Part shown: positions 1-8,668 of the stretch, piece after piece | How positions within the stretch are numbered: position 1 is the first letter of the stretch | How the letters are laid out: every line of letters starts with the position of its first letter | DNA from: Maribacter antarcticus DSM 21422 | GTDB taxonomy: Bacteria > Bacteroidota > Bacteroidia > Flavobacteriales > Flavobacteriaceae | DNA length: 64,000 nucleotides | Direction: 5' to 3' | NCBI RefSeq assembly: GCF_000621125.1 | Contig: NZ_KK211214.1 | Location: forward strand, 267,461-331,460 | The notes under the pieces: generated by a model | The model's input: the letters and a program-made list of their open reading frames with translations, nothing else | What the model was told of the DNA's origin: nothing | Databases searched by the model: none | Translations under genes and position numbers: made by a program

Positions 1-690
1 GACGATTCGGATGCGATTAGCATCGACAACCTTACCTTATCTGAAGGCGATGCGTCCACAACGGCATTTACTTTTACAGTCAGTGTGGATGGCGGTGGCA
101 ATGCCGCGTCGGACATCGACTTCGTTTATAATACGGCTAATGGTACTGCGACTCTAGCGGATAGTGATTATGTTGCGGTTTCTGGTGGCAGCGGTACAAT
201 CACCGCTGGCACCCCGAGCACGACGGTAACGGTGCAGGTTAACGGAGACACGAATGTGGAGGGCATCGAGAACTTTTTGGTCAACCTGAGCGCACCTGTT
301 AACGGGACGATTACCGATGGGCAAGGGGAAGGTACGATTACCAATGACGATTCCGATGCGATTAGCATCGGCAATGTGAGTTTAACGGAAGGGAATACAG
401 GTACTAAGAACTTTACATTTACAGTCAGTGTAGATGGCAGCGGCAATGCCGCGTCTAACATCGGCTTCACCTATAACACGGCTAATGGTACTGCGACTCT
501 AGCGGATAGTGATTATGTTGCGGTTTTAGGCGGTAGCGGTACGATCACCGCTGGCACCCCGAGTACGACGGTAACGGTGCAGGTGAACGGTGATACTAAA
601 ATCGAGGGCACCGAGAACTTTTTGGTCAACCTGAGCGCACCTGTCAATGCAACCATAACCGATGCCCAAGGGGAGGGCACGATTACGAAC
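1..690 (+). repeat. Two near-identical 345-bp tandem repeats in the adhesin gene
   Basis: The unit beginning GACGATTC at position 1 recurs at 346, and a third copy of the boundary (GACGAT) appears at 691, giving a period of 345 bp or 115 codons. Long stretches are identical or differ at scattered bases (for example the ACGGCTAATGGTACTGCGAC segment in both units). Each unit encodes one Calx-beta domain. Further copies may lie left of the window. Confidence 0.9.
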
Positions 691-3510
691 GACGATATTG
701 CTATAATCAGCATCAACGACCCGACACCAGTAAACGAGGGTGATACGGGGACAGCGACACTAAACTTTACAATAACTATAGATACTTCCGACCCTGCCAA
801 TGATATAACGGTTGAATATCTGATAAGCGGAGGTAATGAAGACGGCATTAGTGATTTTTTGACTTTTTTGGCAGGTACGAATACATTTTCCCAACAGGTG
901 CCTGTGACCACTAATGGAGATACTGGTGTTGAGGCGGACGAAGACATTAGTGTTTCCCTGAGTGTCCCAAGCGCGAACGCCACTATAAGTACGACCGATA
1001 ACATTGGTACGAGCAGCTTTACCGATGATGACGCAGCCGGCTTGGTCATTAATGATATTTTTGTAAATGAACAAGACGGTACGGCAACATTTACGATTAC
1101 CCTAAACGGGAACACTTTTTTTGAGACAACGGTGACCTATCAAACCAGTGATGACACCGCAGTTTCAGGAGAAGATTATACAGCCACGTCTTCATCGGTG
1201 ACTTTTGTAGCGGGAAATAATCAAACCAGGACCATAAGCATCCCTATTATTGACGATTCTTTGTTGGAATCTGACGAAACATTTTTTGTTAACCTTATTT
1301 CTTCCGGCAGTCCTTTCATTTCTATTATTGATCCCCAAGGAATCGCCACTATTGAAGATGACGATAATTGTTTGGCTGCTCCAATATTAGATACAGATGT
1401 TTCTACACTTTATTGCGTTACTTCTGCAACTAGTGTAATTGCTGCTAATCTTTATGATTATACAAATACAGAAGCTCCAGGAGTATCTGTATTGACATGG
1501 AGCCCAGATTCTAACCCATTAAATATCGGATCCCATTTATCGCTTGACGAAGCACAGAAAATTCCTACTCCGGCTTCTTATTATGGATTCTTCTATGATG
1601 TAGCGAATAACTGTGCAAGTGAAACTATTGAAGTGCAGATTGTGCGCAATATTATTCCAACCTTAACGGTGTTGAATTTTGAAAGATGTGGTCCAGGAAC
1701 CGTTTTGTTAAGTGCCAACTCTAGTGTTGGGGCTACCATAAATTGGTATGAAGCTAGTGATGCAGATACGCCAATAGCCTCTGGTCCAGAATATTCTACT
1801 CCAGAGTTAACACAAACAACTTCTTTTTTTGCCGAAGCAACAAGAGGTGGTTGTTTCTCGGTACGCGAGGAAATTATAGTGACCGTAGGGAATCAATCCA
1901 GCACGGGAACCGCCACAAATGGTGCCGTATGCAATATTACTACCAATGGTCCAACCATTACCGATTTGGATGACAGATTAACAGGCGCAAGTACAGGTGT
2001 TTGGAGCGTAAAAACCGACATGTCAAATTCCGTGACTATCAACGGTAATAATGAAGTAAACTTTGCCGGACTCATTTCTGGGGACTATGTCTTTACCTTT
2101 ACTACCACCGATTTTACAGCACCCTGTACTGCGGAAACAGTAGATATTATTATATCGGTAAGCGATTGTAATACGGATGATGATTTAGATGGTCTTGTAA
2201 CTGGACAAGAAGTGGCTTTGGGAACTGACCCTGATAATCCAGATACCGATGGTGATGGTATTGAAGATGGTGTTGAGGTGGGCTCAGATATAAATAACCC
2301 TTTGGATGAAGATAATGACGGCATTATAGATGCGTTGGATTCAAATATTTTGGATACGGATAGTGATGGGGTAAATGACCAACAAGATCCCGCCAACGAG
2401 AATCCCTGTATTCCTAATAATTCAAGTGCAGATTGCCCAGTTGATTTGGAAATAACAAAAACTGCTGACACCCTTGCGGCGCTTATTGGTGATGTGGTAA
2501 CTTTTACTATTACGGTTAACAATTTAACGGATAAGGTGGTAGACATAGCTAGCGTAGGAGATTTGTTGGAAAATGGTTTTGAGTATGTTTCCCAATCAGT
2601 ATCCACAGGGGTCTACGATGAAGTCTCTGGAGAATGGCTGATTGAAAACCTTCCAGCCCTAGGGAGTGCAACCTTAGCTATTGTTGTAACGGTGGTTGAA
2701 GGAGGCACGTACACAAATACGGCCCAATTATTAGAATCTACTCCTATAGACGAAAACGCAAGTAATGATGTTTCAGACATCGTGGTCATAGAAACAACCA
2801 TTATAGAAGGAGTAGATTTGGTCATTACCAAAAATGCTTTAACCGATGTAGCCTTAGTAAATGATGAGGTTGTATATAAAATCACGGTAACCAATGAGTC
2901 TGAAAACGATGAAGTCTCGCAAGGTGCAATATCACAAATAATCATTAACGACGCGTTTGACCCAATTTCTGTAAATTTTGATATTATAAGTTCAAGTTTG
3001 GACAAGGGAACTTTTGACGAAGCTACAGGAGATTGGAGTATTCCCCAACTAGCTTTAAACGAGACTGCTACTTTGTTCATCACAATAAAAGTTTTAGAAA
3101 TAGGGGAAATACTAAATACTGCAAGTTTGGCTAGGTCATCACCTCGTGATGGAGATGTTATAAATAATATAGCCACGGTAAGTGTTTCTGTTATTGAAAA
3201 AACAGCTGCATTTCCGGGGTTCTTATACAATCAGTTTTCACCGAACGGTAATGGCCAGAACGAAATTTTGCGAATAAATCTAACAAATCCACAAACGGGA
3301 ATCGATGTTTCTATCAATTATAACATCGTTATTTTTGATCGCTATGGAAGTCAGATTTTTGAAATAAGTAAAGTGAACGACGGGGATGTCTGGGACGGCA
3401 CCTATAAAGGTAAGGAAGCGCCTAAAGGCACCTATTTCTATGTAATGAAGTACATTCTAGATGGTGCCGCCGAAGTGACGGAAAAAGGTTGGATTCAGTT
3501 GATTAGATAA
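1..3510 (+). CDS. Large Calx-beta/DUF11 surface adhesin with type IX secretion C-terminal domain (5' end outside window)
   Basis: The reading frame is open from base 1, so the N-terminus and signal peptide lie outside the window; 1169 residues are visible. In order there are four Calx-beta-like units of about 115 residues (about 1-457), an Ig/PKD-like linker region (about 460-720), an Asp-rich thrombospondin-3-like calcium-binding stretch with DTDGDG and DNDG motifs (about 725-800), two DUF11-type repeats (about 815-1070) and a CHU_C/gliding-motility C-terminal domain with FSPNGNGQNE, FDRYG and WDGTYKG motifs (last 100 residues). The last domain is the type B sorting signal of the type IX secretion system, so the protein is probably exported and surface-attached or released. 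The first two Calx-beta units are near-identical at DNA level. The next genes are PorP/SprF and OmpA-like, the usual companions of such adhesins. Ligand unknown. Confidence 0.9.
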   Translation, partial: DDSDAISIDNLTLSEGDASTTAFTFTVSVDGGGNAASDIDFVYNTANGTATLADSDYVAVSGGSGTITAGTPSTTVTVQVNGDTNVEGIENFLVNLSAPVNGTITDGQGEGTITNDDSDAISIGNVSLTEGNTGTKNFTFTVSVDGSGNAASNIGFTYNTANGTATLADSDYVAVLGGSGTITAGTPSTTVTVQVNGDTKIEGTENFLVNLSAPVNATITDAQGEGTITNDDIAIISINDPTPVNEGDTGTATLNFTITIDTSDPANDITVEYLISGGNEDGISDFLTFLAGTNTFSQQVPVTTNGDTGVEADEDISVSLSVPSANATISTTDNIGTSSFTDDDAAGLVINDIFVNEQDGTATFTITLNGNTFFETTVTYQTSDDTAVSGEDYTATSSSVTFVAGNNQTRTISIPIIDDSLLESDETFFVNLISSGSPFISIIDPQGIATIEDDDNCLAAPILDTDVSTLYCVTSATSVIAANLYDYTNTEAPGVSVLTWSPDSNPLNIGSHLSLDEAQKIPTPASYYGFFYDVANNCASETIEVQIVRNIIPTLTVLNFERCGPGTVLLSANSSVGATINWYEASDADTPIASGPEYSTPELTQTTSFFAEATRGGCFSVREEIIVTVGNQSSTGTATNGAVCNITTNGPTITDLDDRLTGASTGVWSVKTDMSNSVTINGNNEVNFAGLISGDYVFTFTTTDFTAPCTAETVDIIISVSDCNTDDDLDGLVTGQEVALGTDPDNPDTDGDGIEDGVEVGSDINNPLDEDNDGIIDALDSNILDTDSDGVNDQQDPANENPCIPNNSSADCPVDLEITKTADTLAALIGDVVTFTITVNNLTDKVVDIASVGDLLENGFEYVSQSVSTGVYDEVSGEWLIENLPALGSATLAIVVTVVEGGTYTNTAQLLESTPIDENASNDVSDIVVIETTIIEGVDLVITKNALTDVALVNDEVVYKITVTNESENDEVSQGAISQIIINDAFDPISVNFDIISSSLDKGTFDEATGDWSIPQLALNETATLFITIKVLEIGEILNTASLARSSPRDGDVINNIATVSVSVIEKTAAFPGFLYNQFSPNGNGQNEILRINLTNPQTGIDVSINYNIVIFDRYGSQIFEISKVNDGDVWDGTYKGKEAPKGTYFYVMKYILDGAAEVTEKGWIQLIR

Positions 3511-3515
3511 AAGCA

Positions 3516-4511
3516 ATGATGCATACTTTACATTTTAAATTGAAATATACTTTTATACCCTGTTTGCTTTTTATGCTTTGCTCGGTAACGACCGTCGTGT
3601 TTGGGCAAAAGGAGCCACAGTACACGCAATATATGTACAATATAGGTAGTTTTAATCCTGCTTATGTGGGTACGGTTGAAACTCCAGAATTGACTGCGCT
3701 TTATAGGGCGCAATGGATAGACATTCCGGGTGCTCCTAGAACTATTCGATTTGGGGCGAACCTCCCTTTAAGTAATGAAAAAATGGGTTTGGGTATCAAT
3801 ATTGTTAATGATGGACTAGGTCCTGTTACGCAAACATATGCGGATATTTCATATTCCTATCAAGTAAAAGTGACAGATAAGACCAAGTTGTCTTTTGGAA
3901 TTGACGCTGGCGGTTCATTTTTGAATGTTGATTTTAGCAAAGGCACCTTCGAAAACCCAGGAGAGCCACTGAGTCTGGAACGTATTAATAATTTCTATCC
4001 TACGGTAGGCGCTGGTACCTTTATGTACGGAGATCGGTGGTATATTGGTGCTTCCGTTCCAAACTTTCTTACACAAGGTATTTATAACGACGAAGTAGCC
4101 ACTGTTGTAGAAGATAAATTACAGTTCAATTTTATTGGTGGATATGTGTTTAATCTATCCGATGGTTTAAAGTTTAAACCTGCCTTTCTAATAAATTCAT
4201 TGGGAGGTGCTCCCCTTAACATCAATCTATCAAGTAATTTTTTAATATCTGATGTGTTTACGGCTGGTATTTCTTATCGGGTGGAGAATGCGTTTAGCGG
4301 TCTTGCAGGATTTCAAATATCAGACAGTATGTTCGTAGGATACTCTTACGACTATAATACAAATCCGTTAGGAGAATTTAATCAAGGTTCCCATGAGGTA
4401 ATACTTAAATTCTACTTAGGTAGAGGTGGTAGCAGTTCAAATTCAAAGAAAGACAAAAACGGAAACTCAAAAGGGAAACCAAAACAAATAGATTCCCCAA
4501 GATTCTTTTAA
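3516..4511 (+). CDS. PorP/SprF family type IX secretion-associated outer membrane protein
   Basis: The 331-residue protein starts with a hydrophobic signal peptide ending near VFGQKEPQ, followed by the family hallmark QYTQYMYN...FNPAYVGT. The rest alternates short beta-strand-like segments and ends in a basic Ser/Lys/Gly tail, as expected for an outer-membrane beta-barrel of the PorP/SprF family. Family members work with the type IX secretion system; SprF is needed for surface delivery of the adhesin SprB. It starts five bases after the adhesin stop, so the two are almost certainly co-transcribed, and I infer it serves that adhesin. ATG is present at both 3516 and 3519; the first is used here. 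Confidence 0.9.
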   Translation: MMHTLHFKLKYTFIPCLLFMLCSVTTVVFGQKEPQYTQYMYNIGSFNPAYVGTVETPELTALYRAQWIDIPGAPRTIRFGANLPLSNEKMGLGINIVNDGLGPVTQTYADISYSYQVKVTDKTKLSFGIDAGGSFLNVDFSKGTFENPGEPLSLERINNFYPTVGAGTFMYGDRWYIGASVPNFLTQGIYNDEVATVVEDKLQFNFIGGYVFNLSDGLKFKPAFLINSLGGAPLNINLSSNFLISDVFTAGISYRVENAFSGLAGFQISDSMFVGYSYDYNTNPLGEFNQGSHEVILKFYLGRGGSSSNSKKDKNGNSKGKPKQIDSPRFF

Positions 4512-4521
4512 ATAGCAACAG

Positions 4522-6435
4522 ATGAAATGGAACATATTCCTTATTTTTTTTAGTACTGCGACCTTCCTGTGTCTTGGTCAGGAAAACAGGTCTAAAGGAG
4601 ATAACTACTTTTATGCCTATGAATACCAAAATGCGATTGAAGCCTATACCAAACAACGCTTAAAGCATCCGTTGAGCGATTCCCAAAATCTAAATCTTGC
4701 AGATGCCTATTTTAAGATGGAATCTTATAAGAATGCGTCAAAACTTTATTTGGAGGGCAACAAGAAAGACACCACTATGTCTGTTCATAGGTTTAATAAA
4801 ATGTTACAAAGCCTTACCAGAACCAGCGATAAAGAGCGGGTAATCACTTTTTTGAGAACCAAGTCTACAGTGCTTTCATCGGAATTAATAGAAAACTCAA
4901 GCTTTAATTACGAGCTTATGGAAGGCGGTAAGGGTAATCTTCATTTTAATCTTTTTAATGTTCCTATAAATAGTCCGCAAGCAGATACGTCACCTGCATT
5001 TTATAAGGATGAACTCTTATTTAGTAGTAGCCGCTTTGGGGATGCTAAAAACACATATATACCCACAGGGGAATCTTACCTAGACATTTATGCCGCTTCA
5101 ATTGATGAAAATGGAGCTGTCAACAATGCTTCGACTTTTTCGAAAATTCCATTTTCTGAATTCCATAAATCCACGCCATATTATTCGGTTGAATTACAAA
5201 ATATTTTCTATATCCTTTCCAATACCGAAGATGATGAAATGGCCTTTGATGATAATGGAAAAAATGCCTTGTCATTAGGTATGCTAGATAAGAGCGGTGG
5301 TTTTAGATTTCTTTTACGGGATTTGAGTACATCGTTTTACTATCCTTTTTTTGATGCTGAAAGTAATCGCCTTTACTTTTCAGCAAATTTTGATGATAGT
5401 TACGGCGGTACAGATATTTATTATGTGACTACCAACAACGGACAGATTATGTCCGCTCCAACAAATCTAGGTCCTAGAATAAACTCTCCGGGAAATGAAA
5501 TTTCACCTTACCTCTTTAAAGGTGATTTTTATTTTTCTTCTGATGTTTTTTATGGCTTAGGAGGCATGGATGTGTACAAGTCTAATATAACGTTGGATAG
5601 CGGTTATAGTATTCCGGTGAATCTGGGTAAAGGGATTAACACGCCTAAAGATGATTTTGGGTTCATTATCAAGGAAAGTGGTGAAGACACGTATTTAGGC
5701 TATTTGGCATCGAACAGAGAGGGTGGTAAAGGGGGAGACGATATTTACGGATTTAAAATTAATGGCATTCCTGGCCTAAAGACTTTTGCTTTAAGAGGGA
5801 AGACTCTAAATTCATCTTCCAATGATGGAATTAGTCAGGTTCAGATTACTGTTCTAAACACAACAGGAGAGATAATTAAAGAATTATCTTCCAAGGAGGC
5901 TGGTGCTTTTTCCTTAGAAATTCCTTGGCAGGAAGGAATTACAATTAAGGCTTCCAAAGAAAAGCATTCCATGTTTTCTATGAGCTTAACCCCGGAACAA
6001 ATGAGGGATTTAAAAGGTGTTCTGTTTAACATTGGTTTCGAGGTATTTGATGACCTTGTGGAGGAAAAAGAGGGTCAGAAAGTAATAAAACTTAGTGAGT
6101 TCTATTTTGACAAGGGTAAAAGTGTAGTCAATGCAGCTATTGCTTTAGAGTTAGATAAAGTGGTGGAGATGGCGCGAAAGTTTCCAGAAATACGACTGGC
6201 GATAGCTACCCATACTGACAGCAAAGGCAGCTCTTCAAGTAATTTAAAGCTTTCCCAGAGCAGGTCTAAGGCTATACAATCGTACTTGATTAAAAAAGGT
6301 GTTTCTCAGACTACTATAGTTGAAGCTTTGGGTTATGGAGAAGAAAAATTGACTAACAATTGCGTAAACGGAGCATATTGTTTGGATTTTCTACATAAAC
6401 AGAACGAACGTACCTTTATAAAGATAGTGCGTTGA
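4522..6435 (+). CDS. OmpA-family lipid-anchored/periplasmic protein with TPR and PD40 repeats
   Basis: The 637-residue protein has a signal peptide (to about residue 19, ending CLGQ), TPR-like helices (about 25-90), a beta-propeller made of PD40/WD40-like repeats (about 150-410, with motifs LLFSSSRFGD, LYFSANF, FYFSSD, YLASNREGG), a carboxypeptidase-regulatory-like beta domain (about 420-500) and a C-terminal OmpA/MotB peptidoglycan-binding domain (about 530-637, FYFDKGKS and THTDSKGSS). This architecture is common next to PorP/SprF genes in Flavobacteriia and links the surface machinery to peptidoglycan. It lies 10 bases after the porP-like gene, completing a three-gene cassette with the adhesin. 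Confidence 0.9.
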   Translation: MKWNIFLIFFSTATFLCLGQENRSKGDNYFYAYEYQNAIEAYTKQRLKHPLSDSQNLNLADAYFKMESYKNASKLYLEGNKKDTTMSVHRFNKMLQSLTRTSDKERVITFLRTKSTVLSSELIENSSFNYELMEGGKGNLHFNLFNVPINSPQADTSPAFYKDELLFSSSRFGDAKNTYIPTGESYLDIYAASIDENGAVNNASTFSKIPFSEFHKSTPYYSVELQNIFYILSNTEDDEMAFDDNGKNALSLGMLDKSGGFRFLLRDLSTSFYYPFFDAESNRLYFSANFDDSYGGTDIYYVTTNNGQIMSAPTNLGPRINSPGNEISPYLFKGDFYFSSDVFYGLGGMDVYKSNITLDSGYSIPVNLGKGINTPKDDFGFIIKESGEDTYLGYLASNREGGKGGDDIYGFKINGIPGLKTFALRGKTLNSSSNDGISQVQITVLNTTGEIIKELSSKEAGAFSLEIPWQEGITIKASKEKHSMFSMSLTPEQMRDLKGVLFNIGFEVFDDLVEEKEGQKVIKLSEFYFDKGKSVVNAAIALELDKVVEMARKFPEIRLAIATHTDSKGSSSSNLKLSQSRSKAIQSYLIKKGVSQTTIVEALGYGEEKLTNNCVNGAYCLDFLHKQNERTFIKIVR

Positions 6436-6462
6436 TAAATCATAATTTGTAATAGGTTTCAA

Positions 6463-7713
6463 CTAGAAAATGACCACATAGAAATAGTACAAAGAAAAAC
6501 AGGATAAAAACACAATTCCTAAGTAGGTCAAAACTCGTAATTTTTTGTTTGGTCTATGTTCCAGAGGAATGTCGTTACTCATGACATTCTTTAAGTTCAT
6601 GTAACCTATGATTGGGGCTACTACAAAAGAAACAAACGTTGCGAGAGCCACAAGATTTCCCATATTTGCTCCGAACGCAGCTATAACTATAAAATTGATA
6701 ACTGCCAATACGACCACTCCAATCGCAAAGTTCACCTTGGTGTTTATTGAGGGTTTATTGTGTCTCAGTAAACCTATGATATCCAAACTAACTCTAGTTA
6801 CGGCATCGTGGGCCGTCATGCAGGTACTGAACATGGTGGCAAAGGCCGAAACGGCAATAAATAGATAGGCCCATGCCCCAATGTGAGTTGTAAATAGCTG
6901 CACCACCTGATCCGCAAAATTAACGGCATTACCACTGAGAACAGTATTGGTCCCATAAAGTGTAAACCATCCTATAGTCATAAAGAATAGTGCTAGGATA
7001 CCCGTTAGAATATACCCTAGGTTAAACTCTTGAAGGGATTGCTTTAAAGAAGGTTTTTCTTGGTTTTTCCATTTTTCAATACTCCACAGACTTACCCAGC
7101 TAGAGGCTTCTACAGTGGTGGGCATCCACCCCATGAGGCCAATAAGAAATAAAATCCCTACTTCGTTGAAGATTGGTGTAGGCCTAAAGTCTGCAACGGT
7201 TTCTACCTGTCCTTGAAAAACCACTAAGGCGGTAGTAATGATCAATGCTATAAACAGAATGCTGACCACAAATTTTAAGCTTATTTCAAGAAATTTATAT
7301 TTACCTATGATTAACAAGCCACTTATAAGCACAAATAGACCTAAGGCAATGGAGCTTATCGCTATAGCATCAATTTTAAAAAGGTTAATAAACAGACCGG
7401 CAGTTACCGTGTATAAGGCGGCAAGGATGGTAAAGGTGGTTACCAAGGTAATTGCCGTGTAGAACAACAGGTATCCTTTGCCTCTGTTTAGGTACCCTTC
7501 AATAAGGGTTTTGTTGGTAATGCTAGTGTAGCGTACCCCAAACTCGAAAAATGGATATTTTAAGACATTTGCTAAAATTATAGGAATAACCATAAGCCAG
7601 CCATATTGTGCACCCGCTTTGGTAGAGAGTACCAAATGTGAGGTTCCAATGGCCATGCTTGCAAATAGAAGGCCTGGCCCTAGGTTTTTTAGAAGTGCTT
7701 TTGTCTTGGACAT
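6463..7713 (-). CDS. Nramp-superfamily transporter lacking the canonical metal-binding motifs
   Basis: The 416-residue integral membrane protein has about 11 hydrophobic segments and the Nramp start LGPGLLFASMAIG. Canonical Nramp metal transporters coordinate the ion with DPGN in TM1 and MPH in TM6. Here the aligned positions read GTSH (residues 23-26) and MPT (197-199). The fold call is firm, but classical Mn2+/Fe2+ transport should not be assumed; the substrate is unknown. It lies 36 bases downstream of the SanA-like gene on the same strand, so the two may share a transcript. It is convergent with the OmpA gene, with only 27 bases between stops. Confidence 0.8.
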   Translation of the reverse strand: MSKTKALLKNLGPGLLFASMAIGTSHLVLSTKAGAQYGWLMVIPIILANVLKYPFFEFGVRYTSITNKTLIEGYLNRGKGYLLFYTAITLVTTFTILAALYTVTAGLFINLFKIDAIAISSIALGLFVLISGLLIIGKYKFLEISLKFVVSILFIALIITTALVVFQGQVETVADFRPTPIFNEVGILFLIGLMGWMPTTVEASSWVSLWSIEKWKNQEKPSLKQSLQEFNLGYILTGILALFFMTIGWFTLYGTNTVLSGNAVNFADQVVQLFTTHIGAWAYLFIAVSAFATMFSTCMTAHDAVTRVSLDIIGLLRHNKPSINTKVNFAIGVVVLAVINFIVIAAFGANMGNLVALATFVSFVVAPIIGYMNLKNVMSNDIPLEHRPNKKLRVLTYLGIVFLSCFSLYYFYVVIF

Positions 7714-7749
7714 GGGTTTTAATTTAATGTTTATGATGCAGGAAATGAG

Positions 7750-8385
7750 TTATTCAATGGTGATTTTATCTCCGTAAAATCGTGGTTGTACTTTTAGTGC
7801 GAGATCTAAAAATACTTTTACTCTTGCAAAATATTCCCGAAGTTGAACGCGTATTCCGGATTCGAAGGCAATATCCGTTGCATTAAAACCAATGGCTTTT
7901 AATCCTTTTTTTTCAGCGATATAGATAGCTCTTTCGTTATGAAATTTTTGAGATATGACCGTAACTTGGGTAAGCCCGAATACTTCTTTGGCTCGTACCA
8001 TGGAGTCTAAGGTTCTGAAGCCCGCATAGTCTAAAAAAATATACTCTTCTGGAATTCCCTTAGCAACCAAATCTTTTTTCATGGTGGTGGGCTCGTTGTA
8101 GTAAATACTTCCATTATCACCGCTTACTAGGATGAAATTTATTTTGTTCGCATTATACAGGGCAACGGTAGCCGAGATTCTATTTTCATAATATGGGTTG
8201 GGTTGACCTCCTATTATTCTTTTAGAAGTTCCCAGTATCAGCCCAACCTGATTTTTTGGAATTTCTGAAGTGCTACTGTAGGTTTTTCCTTCTGCAAACG
8301 AGTTGATGAGGGAGTTACAGATTAATAAGGCTAAAAGGGGAACTGAAACTAAAACAATCCCAATTCTTAGTAGTTTTTTTCGCAT
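7750..8385 (-). CDS. SanA/ElyC/YdcF-like DUF218 membrane protein
   Basis: The 211-residue protein has one N-terminal membrane anchor (residues about 5-27) followed by a DUF218 domain: VGLILGTSKR, then YENRISATVALYNA and ILVSGDNG, then a TVISQKFHNERAIYIA motif. These match the SanA branch of DUF218, whose E. coli member affects envelope permeability and vancomycin sensitivity at high temperature; the biochemical reaction is not established. It is probably first in a two-gene unit with the Nramp-like transporter. I saw nothing odd in it. Confidence 0.85.
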   Translation of the reverse strand: MRKKLLRIGIVLVSVPLLALLICNSLINSFAEGKTYSSTSEIPKNQVGLILGTSKRIIGGQPNPYYENRISATVALYNANKINFILVSGDNGSIYYNEPTTMKKDLVAKGIPEEYIFLDYAGFRTLDSMVRAKEVFGLTQVTVISQKFHNERAIYIAEKKGLKAIGFNATDIAFESGIRVQLREYFARVKVFLDLALKVQPRFYGDKITIE

Positions 8386-8610
8386 ACAAAAGCCTTATTG
8401 TCCTAAAGGCAGGAAAATGAAGTCATACCTCTAAGAGCTACAATGATACCATTGTTTTACTTTTTTAGGAAACAATTGTCTTCCTAAAATTATAGGAACC
8501 CTAAGCTTTTTATTAAAATCATGCTTTTCTTTTGTTTAAAGTAGTGATTCTGCTTAAAATCTCTACTATTTTAAAAAATACCAGGGTATTATTCACATGT
8601 GTTGACTTTA

Positions 8611-8638
8611 TTGACTAACGAGAAAAGTCTTAAATTTG
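8611..8638 (+). promoter_or_regulatory. Bacteroidota-type promoter upstream of the icmF gene
   Basis: TTG at 8611-8613 and TAAATTTG at 8631-8638 match the Bacteroidota -33 TTG / -7 TAnnTTTG pattern with a 17-base spacer. The predicted transcript begins about 8645. This excludes a TTG start codon at 8636, which overlaps the -7 box, and supports the ATG at 8669. Confidence 0.55.
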
Positions 8639-8668
8639 AGAGAGTCCGGTAATTCTAAATCCTTAATA

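Noticed and set aside
168-1115. Long antisense open frames under the adhesin gene
   Set aside because: They mirror the repetitive Calx-beta coding sequence (Val/Pro/Ser-rich) and have no independent support.
8636-8668. TTG at 8636 as the start of the icmF protein
   Set aside because: It overlaps the TAAATTTG -7 box, so it would lie before the transcript start; the ATG at 8669 is used.
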